Shown here one piece after another: positions 1 through 8,574 of a stretch of 64,000 bases of DNA. The position numbers and the translations under genes were made by a program. The stretch lies in NCBI RefSeq assembly GCF_001646655.1, contig NZ_LPZN01000002.1, positions 1-64,000 of the forward strand, in the 5' to 3' direction. Under the pieces are notes generated by a model. That model did no database searches. It saw only the letters and a list, made by a program, of their open reading frames with translations, and had not been told where the DNA came from. This DNA is from Rhodococcus gordoniae. Lineage in GTDB: Bacteria > Actinomycetota > Actinomycetes > Mycobacteriales > Mycobacteriaceae. Within the stretch, counting starts at the first letter, position 1, and each line of letters opens with the position of its first letter.

Positions 1-60
1 GGTGCAGGTGCGGGGGGCGCCGGCACCTCCTCCGGCGCCGGCACCCCCCGCACCTGCACC
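1..60. repeat. 60-bp near-perfect inverted repeat
   Basis: Positions 1-27 pair with 34-60 with only two mismatches (18/43 and 25/36) around a 6-nt loop. The outer 17 bp of each arm match perfectly. It lies inside the Pro/Ala-coding end of the upstream gene. It begins exactly at the window edge, so the full symmetric element could be longer. Confidence 0.8.
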
Positions 61-130
61 ACCGCCCCCACCACAGATCCAGATCCAGATTCCGGGAGGC
101 CCTCCGGTGGTGATCCCGCTACCGTTCTGA
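2..130 (+). CDS. C-terminal fragment of a proline-rich protein
   Basis: An open frame enters from the left edge and stops at TGA 128-130. The 42 visible residues are almost entirely Pro/Ala followed by a hydrophobic tail (QIQIQIPGG then VVIPLPF). Nothing catalytic is visible. Proline-rich C-termini ending in an IQIPG-like motif also occur in the penicillin-binding protein at 29425-31551, so a cell-envelope protein is possible, but the family cannot be assigned from this piece. Confidence 0.55.
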   Translation: MQVRGAPAPPPAPAPPAPAPPPPPQIQIQIPGGPPVVIPLPF

Positions 131-135
131 CCGGA

Positions 136-807
136 TCAGCGGGGGCGCAGAACGATCTCGGTGGGATGCGCATCCACGGGCGCTTCGACCACCTGCCGCA
201 CCGCGCGGGCGACCGATCCGGGGGTGAGGAACTGCGACGGGTCGTACTCGCGACCCTCCGACGCGACGATCGCGCGCTGCATGTCGGTGTCGATCCGGCC
301 CGGGTGGATCGAGGTGACCCGCAGAGCGGGCTCCTCCTCACGGAGCACATCGCCGAACGCGCGCAGCGCGAACTTGCTCGCGGCATAGGCACCCCAGCCG
401 GGACGGGCGCGCAGACCGGCCCCCGAATTGATGAGCACCACGTGCCCGCTCGCGGCCCGCAGGGCCGGCAGCAGCAGCTGGGTCAGTGCGACGACGGCGA
501 CCACGTTCGCCTCGAACGTCTCGCGCCACTGCCGTGGTTCGGTGTCGGCGACGGTGCCGAGCTCGGCGACACCGGCGTTGTGGACGAGTACGTCGAGCCG
601 GTCGATGTCCGCCACGGCCGCGGCGACGGCGTCGTGATCGAGCAGATCCACCGGCCACGGCGTGGCGTCGGGGAGTTCCTCGAGGATCGCATCGAGCGAC
701 TCGCGACGTCGGCCGCCGAGGAGCAGATCGTGGGTGGGTGCGAGTTCGTGGGCGATCGCGGCGCCGAGACCGCGACCCCCTCCGGTGACGAGAGCTGTGG
801 GGCGCAT
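136..807 (-). CDS. SDR family oxidoreductase
   Basis: A 223-residue classical short-chain dehydrogenase/reductase. It has the N-terminal nucleotide-binding TGGGRGLG motif, an NAG motif (HNAG), and the active-site Ser followed by YAASK (Tyr-x-x-x-Lys). The longer frame starting at 849 adds an unlikely Arg-rich leader, so I place the start at ATG 805-807 just before RPTALVTGG. It follows the YdcF-like gene by 10 bp on the same strand and is probably cotranscribed. The substrate cannot be read from the sequence. Confidence 0.88.
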   Translation of the reverse strand: MRPTALVTGGGRGLGAAIAHELAPTHDLLLGGRRRESLDAILEELPDATPWPVDLLDHDAVAAAVADIDRLDVLVHNAGVAELGTVADTEPRQWRETFEANVVAVVALTQLLLPALRAASGHVVLINSGAGLRARPGWGAYAASKFALRAFGDVLREEEPALRVTSIHPGRIDTDMQRAIVASEGREYDPSQFLTPGSVARAVRQVVEAPVDAHPTEIVLRPR

Positions 808-817
808 GGACACGAGC

Positions 818-1522
818 CTAGGAATCCGACGGCGGGGTGGCCACCACACCGTGCTCGAGACCGGACAGGATCTCGGCCAGCCGGTCGTCCGGCGGCGTCG
901 ACACCGCCGGGTCGCGGGGAAACCGGAGCTCGAGAAATGCCTTGGGCCGCGACAGCATGTACTCGCGCGCCAGATTCCTGATCCGCGTGCGCGGCCGCAC
1001 GTCGTTCGCAGCGCGAACCCCGGCGATGTCGATCCCCACCCGCCTGCACAACGCCACCGCGCGCGGCAGGTGGAACGACTGGGTCGTGATCAGTGCCTGT
1101 CGCACTCCGTAGGTGGCGACGGCACGCCGGGCGGTGTCGTAGGTGTCGAGACCGTACGGATCGGCGACGATCCGCTCGCGGTTCACGCCCTGCTCGACGA
1201 GATACGAGATCATCGCCTCGATCTCGTCGCCCGAGTTTCCCGCCGCATCACCCGAGACGAGCACGGCCTGCACCCGTCCCTGCTCCATCAGCGAGACCGC
1301 GACGTCGAGGCGGCTGCGGAGCACCCGCATGGGACGTCCCCGGTGCACCCGCGCACCCGGCACGATCACCACCGGCGCCGCCGGCGCATCGTCCACCTCG
1401 TATACGAGGTCCTTCGCCTCGGCCGCCACACGCGCGGAGACGAGTGTCAGCGCGGACACCGCACCGACGGCCAGTGCGGAGACCGCACCGAGAGGAGACG
1501 ACGACCTGACGGATTCGAGCAT
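818..1522 (-). CDS. YdcF/SanA-like (DUF218) membrane-anchored protein
   Basis: A 234-residue protein with one N-terminal hydrophobic segment (about residues 10-30) followed by a DUF218 domain. Typical motifs are VIVPGARV near the start, a central VSGDA and the late TTQSFHLPRA. Members are linked to envelope or vancomycin-related phenotypes in enterobacteria, but their biochemistry is unclear. I start at ATG 1520-1522; the longer frame would run into the divergent PHP gene's leader. It is divergent from the PHP gene, with 40 bp between the starts. Confidence 0.82.
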   Translation of the reverse strand: MLESVRSSSPLGAVSALAVGAVSALTLVSARVAAEAKDLVYEVDDAPAAPVVIVPGARVHRGRPMRVLRSRLDVAVSLMEQGRVQAVLVSGDAAGNSGDEIEAMISYLVEQGVNRERIVADPYGLDTYDTARRAVATYGVRQALITTQSFHLPRAVALCRRVGIDIAGVRAANDVRPRTRIRNLAREYMLSRPKAFLELRFPRDPAVSTPPDDRLAEILSGLEHGVVATPPSDS

Positions 1523-1562
1523 GCATCCCAGATTACGGACGCCCCACGGCCACAATGGAGGG

Positions 1563-2573
1563 GTGGACCCCGTCGACGCCCTCCGTGAAGTCGCTTTCCG
1601 GCTCGAACGCGACCGTGCCGACACCTATCGCGTGCAGGCCTACCGCCGTGCGGCCGAGGTGCTCGCCGACGTGAGCGAACACAAGCGCGAGGTCTTACGG
1701 AAGACCGACTCGTGGACCGACCTGCCGGGCGTAGGGAAGAAGACCGCGACGATCGTTCGCGAGTCGTTCGACGGAGTGCCCGCCTATCTCGCGCAGTTGC
1801 GTGAGGAGGCCGAGCCGATCGGGTGCGGCGCCCGCGACCTGCTCGGGTCGCTGCGCGGCGATCTGCACACCCATTCGAACTGGTCCGACGGTGGCAGCCC
1901 GATCGACGAGATGCACCGTGTCGCGTCGACGATGATCGGGCACGAGTACTTCGCCCTCACCGACCACTCTCCTCGGCTGAAGGTGGCGAACGGCCTGACC
2001 GCGGAGCGATTGCGTCAGCAGCTCGGCATCGTCGCGCAGATCAATGAGAAGAACGGCGGTGCAAGGATTCTCACCGGGATCGAGGTCGACATCCTCGACG
2101 ACGGTTCGCTCGATCAGGATGAGGCGTTGCTCGCCGAACTCGATGTCGTCGTCGCGAGCGTGCACTCGAACCTGCGGGCCGACCGGTCGGTGATGACGAA
2201 ACGCATGCTGCGTGCGGCAGCGAACCCCCACGTCGACGTCCTCGGGCACTGTACGGGGAGGCTCGTCGCCGGTGGCCGTGGGAGCCGGCCCGAATCGAAG
2301 TTCGACGCCGAGAAGGTCTTCGCCGCATGTCGCGACCACGACACCGCCGTCGAGATCAACTGCCGGCCCGAACGACGCGACCCGCCCTCGCGTCTCGTCG
2401 ATCTGGCACTCGAGATCGGGTGCCTGTTCTCCATCGACACCGACGCGCACGCACCCGGGCAGCTCGACTGGCTCGGGTACGGTTGCGAACGTGCCGCCGA
2501 GCGGGGTGTCGAACCCGAACAGGTGATCAACACCTGGGGGGTCGACGACCTGCTGGCGTGGACCGACAGGTAG
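1563..2573 (+). CDS. PHP-domain phosphoesterase, PolX C-terminal type
   Basis: 336 residues. The N-terminal ~85 residues resemble the helix-hairpin-helix part of PolX proteins (LPGVGKKTA). They are followed by a PHP metallophosphoesterase domain with DLHTHSNWSDG (metal-binding HxH), TDHS, a glutamate in TGIEVDIL, ASVHS, LGHCTGR and the late DTDAHAPGQ. The DNA polymerase catalytic palm seen in full PolX is absent, so this is a stand-alone nuclease/phosphatase-like form. The GTG at 1563 is chosen because conserved sequence begins there; an in-frame ATG at 1521 overlaps the divergent gene's start. Confidence 0.85.
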   Translation: MDPVDALREVAFRLERDRADTYRVQAYRRAAEVLADVSEHKREVLRKTDSWTDLPGVGKKTATIVRESFDGVPAYLAQLREEAEPIGCGARDLLGSLRGDLHTHSNWSDGGSPIDEMHRVASTMIGHEYFALTDHSPRLKVANGLTAERLRQQLGIVAQINEKNGGARILTGIEVDILDDGSLDQDEALLAELDVVVASVHSNLRADRSVMTKRMLRAAANPHVDVLGHCTGRLVAGGRGSRPESKFDAEKVFAACRDHDTAVEINCRPERRDPPSRLVDLALEIGCLFSIDTDAHAPGQLDWLGYGCERAAERGVEPEQVINTWGVDDLLAWTDR

Positions 2574-2576
2574 GGG

Positions 2577-4019
2577 ATGCACGTGGAACACATCGACGTA
2601 CTGATCGTCGGAGCCGGACTGTCCGGCATCGGTGCCGGTTACCGGCTGCAGACACGCTGCCCGGATCTCGAGTACGCGATCCTCGAGAGTCGAGAGGCGA
2701 TCGGCGGTACGTGGGATCTGTTCCGGTACCCCGGAATCCGGTCGGACAGCGACATGTACACGCTCGGTTTCCCGTTCCGCCCGTGGCGGGGCGAGAAGTC
2801 CATCGCCGACGGTCCCGACATCCTGCAGTACATCCGCGACACCGCCGCCGAGTTCGGCATCGACAAACGGATCCGGTTCGGCCACAAGGTGATCGATGCA
2901 TCCTGGTCCTCGGAGGACGCCCGCTGGACGGTCCGCGCCACGACCGGGGGCGGTACCGTCGAGATCTCCTGTACCTTCCTCTACATCTGCAGCGGCTACT
3001 ACAGCTACGAGTCCGGTTATCTCCCCGACATCCCCGGTCTGCAGGATTTCGCCGGAACCATCGTGCACCCGCAGTTCTGGCCCGACGATCTCGACTACGA
3101 GGGCAGGAAGGTCGTGGTGATCGGCAGCGGCGCCACGGCTGTGACGCTCGTGCCCGCTCTCGCGGAGAAGGCCGAGCACGTGACGATGCTGCAGCGCTCC
3201 CCCACCTACGTGATGTCGCTGCCTGCGCGCGACCCGATCGCCGCGCGGATACGGCGTGCCCTGCCGGATCCGGTGGCCCACCGTGCGGTGCGGGCGAAGA
3301 ACGTGGTGCTCAATCTCGGCTTCTACCAGTTCTGCCAGAGATTTCCCTCGGCGGCGAAGCGCGTGCTGCGCACGCTCGTCGCGCGTCGTCTGCGTGGCCG
3401 CGTCCCGGTCGATCCGCACTTCTCGCCGCGCTACGACCCGTGGGATCAGCGGCTGTGCGTGGTCCCCGATTCCGACCTGTTCCGCACCCTGCGCGCCGGG
3501 AAGGCCGAGATCGTCACCGACCGGATCGACACCGTCACCGAGAAGAGTGTGCGGCTGGAGTCCGGACGAGAACTCGAGGCCGAGATCCTGATTCCCGCAA
3601 CCGGTCTGCGGTTGGTGCCGGCCGGGGGAATCGAATTCGTCGTCGACGGCGAGAAGATCGACCTCTCCACCCGGTTCATCTACCGGGGCATGATGCTCGA
3701 CGGCGTTCCCAATGCCGCGATGTGCCTGGGTTACACCAATGCGTCGTGGACATTGCGTGCCGATCTCGCGTCCCTCTACGTGTGTCGGGTGCTGCGGCAC
3801 ATGCGCCGCAACGGCTACCGCTCGGCGGTTCCGAGGTATTCGGGCGACGGACGCACCCGTCCGCTTCTCGGTCTCGACTCGGGCTACATCCACCGGGCGG
3901 AAGGTGCTCTCCCCAAGCAAGGTTCGCGCAGTCCGTGGCTCATGCGCCAGAACTATCTGCTCGACCTGCCCACCATGCGGTTCGGGCGCATCGACGAGTC
4001 GATGGTGTTCACACCCTGA
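2577..4019 (+). CDS. EthA-type flavin-containing Baeyer-Villiger monooxygenase
   Basis: 480 residues. It has an FAD-binding GAGLSGIGAG near residue 12, the type I Baeyer-Villiger fingerprint FAGTIVHPQFWP (FxGxxxHxxxWP) near residue 160, and a second Rossmann motif GSGATAVT. Long stretches (GGTWDLFRYPGIRSDSDMYT, NPWDQRLC-like, GYTNASWTL) follow M. tuberculosis EthA as I remember it. The enzyme would insert oxygen next to a ketone or oxidise thioamides using NADPH and O2. No ethR-like regulator lies beside it, so the substrate is open. It starts 3 bp after the PHP gene stop. Confidence 0.9.
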   Translation: MHVEHIDVLIVGAGLSGIGAGYRLQTRCPDLEYAILESREAIGGTWDLFRYPGIRSDSDMYTLGFPFRPWRGEKSIADGPDILQYIRDTAAEFGIDKRIRFGHKVIDASWSSEDARWTVRATTGGGTVEISCTFLYICSGYYSYESGYLPDIPGLQDFAGTIVHPQFWPDDLDYEGRKVVVIGSGATAVTLVPALAEKAEHVTMLQRSPTYVMSLPARDPIAARIRRALPDPVAHRAVRAKNVVLNLGFYQFCQRFPSAAKRVLRTLVARRLRGRVPVDPHFSPRYDPWDQRLCVVPDSDLFRTLRAGKAEIVTDRIDTVTEKSVRLESGRELEAEILIPATGLRLVPAGGIEFVVDGEKIDLSTRFIYRGMMLDGVPNAAMCLGYTNASWTLRADLASLYVCRVLRHMRRNGYRSAVPRYSGDGRTRPLLGLDSGYIHRAEGALPKQGSRSPWLMRQNYLLDLPTMRFGRIDESMVFTP

Positions 4020-4022
4020 CCG

Positions 4023-4643
4023 TCAGCGCCGGCGCGCCGCCAGATGGACGTCGGGGAAGCGATGGCCGGCGTCGGGACGACCGACCGTCCGCCACACCTC
4101 GTCGAAACCGGCATCGGACAATGCCGCGGCGAGACGATCCGGGTGCCACCGCCATGCCGGCGCCACCGCGTGATCGAACTCGACCACCTCGCCGGGGGTG
4201 TCGGTGGTCTGGCCCGCGATGAGCACCACGCCCCCGGACGGGATCCTTTCCGCCCACCCGTCGAGGATCCCGAGGATCTCGGACGGCGCAACGTGGATGA
4301 GGCTGTACCGCGCGATGATCGCGCTCGGAACCACTCCGCGCAGCTCGCCGGATCCGAGTCGTGCATCGTCCCGGACGAATCGCAGGGCGGGATGAGCACC
4401 CCGCGCGATGCGCAGCATCTCCGTGCTGGGATCGAGGCCGACCACGTCGAGTCCGCGTTCGGCGAGGTCCGCGGCCACGTATCCGGGTCCGCACCCCACG
4501 TCCAGCACGACGCCCTGCACCGGGCTGTGCCGCACCATCTCGGCGAAGGCGGCGACCGTGTGGCGTTCGAGCGGCGTCAGGTAAGGATCGGGGAACAGTT
4601 CGACGTACAGATCCGCGAGAGCGTCGTATCCGGGCTGGGTCAC
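4023..4643 (-). CDS. class I SAM-dependent methyltransferase
   Basis: About 206 residues. Motif I is VVLDVGCGPGYVA, then a DPSTEM acidic loop, RFVRDDARL and RYSLIHVAP, the usual Rossmann-type methyltransferase blocks. I use the GTG start at 4641-4643 (VTQPGYDALADLY), which matches where such proteins begin. The 37 extra upstream codons overlap the divergent ABM gene. It is convergent with the EthA-like gene. No acceptor substrate can be inferred. Confidence 0.8.
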   Translation of the reverse strand: MTQPGYDALADLYVELFPDPYLTPLERHTVAAFAEMVRHSPVQGVVLDVGCGPGYVAADLAERGLDVVGLDPSTEMLRIARGAHPALRFVRDDARLGSGELRGVVPSAIIARYSLIHVAPSEILGILDGWAERIPSGGVVLIAGQTTDTPGEVVEFDHAVAPAWRWHPDRLAAALSDAGFDEVWRTVGRPDAGHRFPDVHLAARRR

Positions 4644-4728
4644 TCCGGCATGGTACGGCGGGCCGCGATGAGTTCGACTCCGTCCACAGGTCCTACCGAC
4701 GACGAATCGGTTACCGCGGGAGGGATCC

Positions 4729-5019
4729 ATGATCATCGTCGCAGGACATCTCACCGTCGACGCCGAGCGGCGCGAGTCCTACCTGGCGACCTGTGAGGCC
4801 GTCGTCGAGGCCGCGCGCAGAGCACCGGGCTGCCTCGACTTCGCCGTCACCGCGGACCTGCTCGAACCCGACCGCGTCTGCATCTACGAACGGTGGGAGT
4901 CGCAGGCACACCTCGACACCTTCCGCGGCAGCGGGCCCGGCGACGATCAGGCCCGCTGGATCCGGTCGATGGCGGTGGCCGAATACCTCGTCCCGGATGT
5001 GCAACCGTCGAACGAGTAG
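4729..5019 (+). CDS. antibiotic biosynthesis monooxygenase (ABM) domain protein
   Basis: A 96-residue ferredoxin-like ABM-fold protein. The pattern HLTVDAERR, AARRAPGCLDFAV, then YERWESQAHLDTF is typical of YgiN-like quinol monooxygenases and related small oxygenases. A strong ribosome site (GGGAGG) sits 5 nt before ATG 4729. A probable bidirectional terminator follows, and the pirin gene beyond it points the other way. The role is likely quinone or reactive-carbonyl handling, by family only. Confidence 0.85.
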   Translation: MIIVAGHLTVDAERRESYLATCEAVVEAARRAPGCLDFAVTADLLEPDRVCIYERWESQAHLDTFRGSGPGDDQARWIRSMAVAEYLVPDVQPSNE

Positions 5020-5026
5020 TTCTCGT

Positions 5027-5059
5027 CGCAGATCCTGCCGGAGATCGACAGGATCTGCG
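5027..5059. terminator. hairpin between convergent ABM and pirin genes
   Basis: A perfect 11-bp inverted repeat (5027-5037 with 5049-5059) around an 11-nt loop. It sits between the ABM stop (5019) and the pirin stop (5067), so it could end transcription from both sides. There is no long T-tract. Confidence 0.6.
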
Positions 5060-5066
5060 CACGCGG

Positions 5067-6095
5067 TCAGCGTTGCTCGAGCTTCTCGTCGGGATACCGG
5101 GCGAACCGCCCGGCGTCGCGGTCGTGCACGGGACCGTCGCTGTCCCAGGGCCATCCACCGAATCCGGTGCGACGGTAGTCCTCGAACGCCTGGCGGATGC
5201 CGGCCTCGTCGTCGAGCACGAACGGGCCGTACGAGACGACGGGTTCGCCGATCGGTCGGCCCTGCAGCATCAGGATCTGCGTGCCCTCGTCGCCGCCGGT
5301 GAGGTGTACCGGCACCGACGCGTCGACGACGACCCCGTGTCCGGACTCGATCGTCCGGTCGCCGATCCGCACCGGGGAGCCGCTGTACACGTACAGGACC
5401 CGCTGCGTCCGGTCGCCGCGTGCGGCCGGCAGCTCCCGGCACGCGCCGGACGACAGGTCGATGTTCCAGATCGCTACGTCGGTGTCGGGTCGGGACGCCC
5501 ACGAATTCGGCGGGGGCGGAGGCGGAGTGGAGCCGTCGAGTTCACCGGCCAGGACCCGGACGGAGACCGTGCGTCCGTCCTCGTCTGCGACCGTCACCGT
5601 GGGAGTGTCCTCGTTCCACAGCATCGAGAAGTGCGGGTCGGCGGACTTCGATTCGGCCGGCAGGTTCAACCAGATCTGGAACAACTCGAGCGGGTTTCCC
5701 GAATCCTTGTTCAGCAGAGGGAACATCTCGCTGTGCACGATGCCGTTGCCGGCGGTGAGCCACTGCGTGTCGCCCTCACCGAAACGCGCCGCCGCACCCA
5801 CCGAATCGGAGTGGTCGACGAAACCCGAGCGGACGAAGGTCACCGTCTCGAAGCCGCGGTGCGGATGTCCGGGGAAGCCGGGGACGGTGGTGCCGTGGTA
5901 CATGCTCCAGCCCGCCGGATTGCCGAAGTCCTGGCCGAGCGGGCGGCCGTCGAGCGATGCGTCGGGTCCGAGATCGTCGTTGCCCGCCGGATAGGCGTCG
6001 AGGTGGTGCACGGCGAACAGGAACGGATCGAGCGTCTGCCAGGGCGAACCCAGCCGGAACACCTGGAGTACCGGAGTGGAGGCTGCTGAGGTCAT
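5067..6095 (-). CDS. pirin family protein
   Basis: A 342-residue bicupin. The N-terminal cupin has the pirin metal signature GHPHRGFETVTF with a second histidine region TAGNGIVHSEM. A pirin C-terminal cupin follows. Bacterial pirins include quercetin dioxygenases and redox-linked regulators; which applies here cannot be read. A proline run (PPPPPP) separates the two domains. Its start codon overlaps the stop of the upstream spermidine-synthase-like gene by 4 bp (ATGA), so the two are translationally coupled. Confidence 0.88.
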   Translation of the reverse strand: MTSAASTPVLQVFRLGSPWQTLDPFLFAVHHLDAYPAGNDDLGPDASLDGRPLGQDFGNPAGWSMYHGTTVPGFPGHPHRGFETVTFVRSGFVDHSDSVGAAARFGEGDTQWLTAGNGIVHSEMFPLLNKDSGNPLELFQIWLNLPAESKSADPHFSMLWNEDTPTVTVADEDGRTVSVRVLAGELDGSTPPPPPPNSWASRPDTDVAIWNIDLSSGACRELPAARGDRTQRVLYVYSGSPVRIGDRTIESGHGVVVDASVPVHLTGGDEGTQILMLQGRPIGEPVVSYGPFVLDDEAGIRQAFEDYRRTGFGGWPWDSDGPVHDRDAGRFARYPDEKLEQR

Positions 6096-6964
6096 GACCG
6101 GTGCAACTCTGTACCCGTGCTCTTTGTTCCGGGTGGTGTGGTGGCCTCACTGTCGTCGAGTACCCGCGACCCGGCGGCGAACTTCACCACCTGGTCACCC
6201 AGGCGTATCTGTGCGGGTACGGCCCCGCCGAGCAGGTCGCGGGCAAGGGCCGGGGACTCGCCGAGCGGCAGGTCGCTGCCGGCGATGACGACGTTGCCGT
6301 AGCGACGTCCCTTGAGCATCGCGGGGTCGGCGATGATCACCGTGTGCTCGAAGACCTCGCCGATCGTCGCGGCCTCACGTTTCGCGACGGCCAGATCGCG
6401 GAAGTCGCCGCAGTTGACGACGTAGACACCGCCGGGTGCGAGCACCCGCCGGGCGTGCTGCGTGAACTGGACGGTCGTGAGCGCGACGGGAGTGCGGTTG
6501 TAGGCGAAGACATCGCGCACGATCACATCACGGCTCGCATCGGAGAGCGAGGTGAGTACCTGGCGGGCCTCGCCCACCCGGATGCGCAGCAGCGGTGCGC
6601 GCGGCATCTCGACGACGACCTGCCGCGCGTCGGGGTGGACCGCGGCGAAGTAGCGCGCCATCGTGCACGCGCCTCCGCCCAGATGCAGCACGCGCAGTCT
6701 CGAGTCGCGGTCGAACCTGCTCTCGACGAGCATCGCGATCCACCGCATGTACTCGAACTCGAGCAGGGCGGGGTCGCTCAGGTCGATGTGCGAGCTGGGC
6801 ACCCCGTTGATCTCGAGCACCCATCCGTCGGCGAGATAGCGGTCCTTGACGAGCTCGCACGTGCCCGTGTCGATGTCGTACAACCCCTCGACCGGGCCGC
6901 CCGGGGCACCCGTCTTCTCCTTGCGCGGCGACGATGCGGCGCGGCCACCTCGTTGCCTGCTCAT
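6092..6964 (-). CDS. spermidine synthase-like methyltransferase-fold protein
   Basis: 290 residues in the fold of spermidine synthases. It has the SAM-pocket motif VLHLGGGACTMARYF, VVVEMP in the next strand, and VYVVNCGDF late in the Rossmann core. The basic N-terminus (first ~20 residues) is probably disordered. Soluble actinobacterial proteins of this type are usually annotated as spermidine-synthase-like without proof of polyamine chemistry. It is the first gene of a two-gene operon with pirin. The 209 bp between it and the divergent hydrolase gene hold their promoters, which I cannot place exactly. Confidence 0.75.
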   Translation of the reverse strand: MSRQRGGRAASSPRKEKTGAPGGPVEGLYDIDTGTCELVKDRYLADGWVLEINGVPSSHIDLSDPALLEFEYMRWIAMLVESRFDRDSRLRVLHLGGGACTMARYFAAVHPDARQVVVEMPRAPLLRIRVGEARQVLTSLSDASRDVIVRDVFAYNRTPVALTTVQFTQHARRVLAPGGVYVVNCGDFRDLAVAKREAATIGEVFEHTVIIADPAMLKGRRYGNVVIAGSDLPLGESPALARDLLGGAVPAQIRLGDQVVKFAAGSRVLDDSEATTPPGTKSTGTELHRS

Positions 6965-7173
6965 AGGACGAGCCTAGTACCACCCGCCGGGTGTCCGAGC
7001 AGAGGTGGAGCTCCTCCTTGTGCATCATCGAGGTCGCAACGACGCTGATGACGGGCGTGAGGACGAGATCACCGCAGGCGAGCCACCGACCGTGGGTCGC
7101 GCCGAATGTGTCGACGCTGTTACAGCTACGGCCCTCGTCGTGCGAATCCGTCCGCACGACCGAGAATGGGGCC

Positions 7174-8511
7174 ATGCCGGACCGAGGATTCACTTCCACG
7201 CAGCTCGCCGCCCGCGCGGCGTACTTGCTGCGTGGCAACGACCTGGGCACCATGACGAGTGCCGCTCCCAAGCTCTATCCACACATGTGGAGCTGGGATG
7301 CGGCGTTCGTCGCCGTGGGCCTCGCGCCGCTGAGTGTCGAACGAGCAGTGGTCGAACTCGACACCTTGCTGTCGGCGCAGTGGAAGAACGGGATGATCCC
7401 GCACATCGTCTTCGCCAACGGCGTCGACGGCTACTTCCCCGGCCCGTCGCGCTGGGCGGTCTCCGAGCTGGCCGCGCACGCACCGGGTCAGGTGCAGACC
7501 TCGGGCATCACCCAGCCTCCCGTGCACGCCGTCGCCGTGCAGCGCATCCTCGAACATTCGAGGCGGCACGGTCGCTCGACGCGTGCTGTCGCCGAGGAGT
7601 TCCTGGACCGCCGGTGGGCGGATCTGGTGCGCTGGCACCGCTGGCTCGCCCACGCGCGCGATCTCGACGGCAACGGCCGGATCGCGCTGTACCACGGATG
7701 GGAGTCGGGCATGGACAACTCGCCGCGCTGGGATGCGGCGTACGCCAACGTCGTCGCAGGTCCGGTACCACCCTTCCACCGTGAGGATCTCGAGCACGTC
7801 GCCGACGCCACCCAGCGACCCAGCGATCGTGAATACACGCGTTATCTGTGGTTGCTCGAGGAGATGAAGACGGCGCGCTACGAAGACGGCGTGCTCGCGA
7901 AGGCCATGAGCTTCGCGGTGGAGGACGTCTTCGTCAGTGCGGTGTTCTCGTTGTCGTGTGAGGTGCTCGCGACCATCGGCGAAGAGCACGCCCGTCCCAA
8001 CGCCGATGTGCGCGAGTTGTATTCATGGTCGGACCGATTCCGGAAGGGGGTGATCGCCACGACCGACTCCCGGACGGGAGCGGCGAAGGACTTCGATCTG
8101 CGCAGCGGGAAGTGGGTCGCTACCGACACTCTCGCGATGTTCGCCCCGCTGCTGTGCGGTGGGCTCGACCGGCAGGCCGAACGGGCACTGTTGCGCACCT
8201 TCGAAGGACCGAAGTTCTGCGGGCATCCGGATCTGCGCTACGCGGTACCGCCGTCCACCTCCCCCGTCTCGGGCGACTTCCGACCGCGCGAGTACTGGCG
8301 CGGACCGGTGTGGCCCGTGATGACCTGGCTGTTCTCGTGGGCCTTTGCTCGTCGAGGTTGGGCCGAGCGCGCGAACGTGCTTCGCGCGGAAGGACTCCGG
8401 CAGGCGAGCGACGGCACCTTCGCCGAGTACTACGAACCGTTCACCGGCGACCCGCTCGGCAGTATGCAGCAGTCGTGGACCGCCGCAGCGGTATTGGACT
8501 GGCTGGGTTAG
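7174..8511 (+). CDS. ggh: glucosylglycerate hydrolase, GH63 family
   Basis: 445 residues. The sequence follows the mycobacterial glucosylglycerate hydrolase along its whole length as I recall it: AAYLLRGNDLGTMT, YPHMWSWDAAFVAVGLAPLS, LYHGWESGMDNSPRWD, STSPVSGDFRPREYWRGPVW and the end GSMQQSWTAAAVLDWLG. The (alpha/alpha)6 enzyme hydrolyses 2-O-glucosylglycerate, a compatible solute stored during nitrogen limitation, to glucose and glycerate. The Asp in WDAAF and the Glu of FAEYYEPF are candidate catalytic residues. ATG 7174 matches the family's N-terminus; 61 extra in-frame codons upstream look non-coding. Confidence 0.92.
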   Translation: MPDRGFTSTQLAARAAYLLRGNDLGTMTSAAPKLYPHMWSWDAAFVAVGLAPLSVERAVVELDTLLSAQWKNGMIPHIVFANGVDGYFPGPSRWAVSELAAHAPGQVQTSGITQPPVHAVAVQRILEHSRRHGRSTRAVAEEFLDRRWADLVRWHRWLAHARDLDGNGRIALYHGWESGMDNSPRWDAAYANVVAGPVPPFHREDLEHVADATQRPSDREYTRYLWLLEEMKTARYEDGVLAKAMSFAVEDVFVSAVFSLSCEVLATIGEEHARPNADVRELYSWSDRFRKGVIATTDSRTGAAKDFDLRSGKWVATDTLAMFAPLLCGGLDRQAERALLRTFEGPKFCGHPDLRYAVPPSTSPVSGDFRPREYWRGPVWPVMTWLFSWAFARRGWAERANVLRAEGLRQASDGTFAEYYEPFTGDPLGSMQQSWTAAAVLDWLG

Positions 8512-8525
8512 GCCGCTCCGCGGCC

Positions 8526-8567
8526 CGTGCGTGGTTTCGGCAACCGCGACCACCGAAACCACGCACG
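8526..8567. terminator. strong hairpin terminator between convergent genes
   Basis: A perfect 15-bp inverted repeat (8526-8540 with 8553-8567) and a 12-nt loop, placed between the hydrolase stop (8511) and the PhoX stop (8575). It is symmetric, so it can serve both convergent transcripts. Confidence 0.75.
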
Positions 8568-8574
8568 AGGGGCA

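Noticed and set aside
1695-3920. 741-codon minus-strand frame over the PHP and EthA-like genes
   Set aside because: Antisense shadow: composition is Arg/Asp/Val/His-rich and there is no start context or motif.
2577-4019. ethA-ethR locus as in M. tuberculosis
   Set aside because: The monooxygenase is EthA-like but no TetR/EthR gene is adjacent, so regulation and substrate cannot be carried over.
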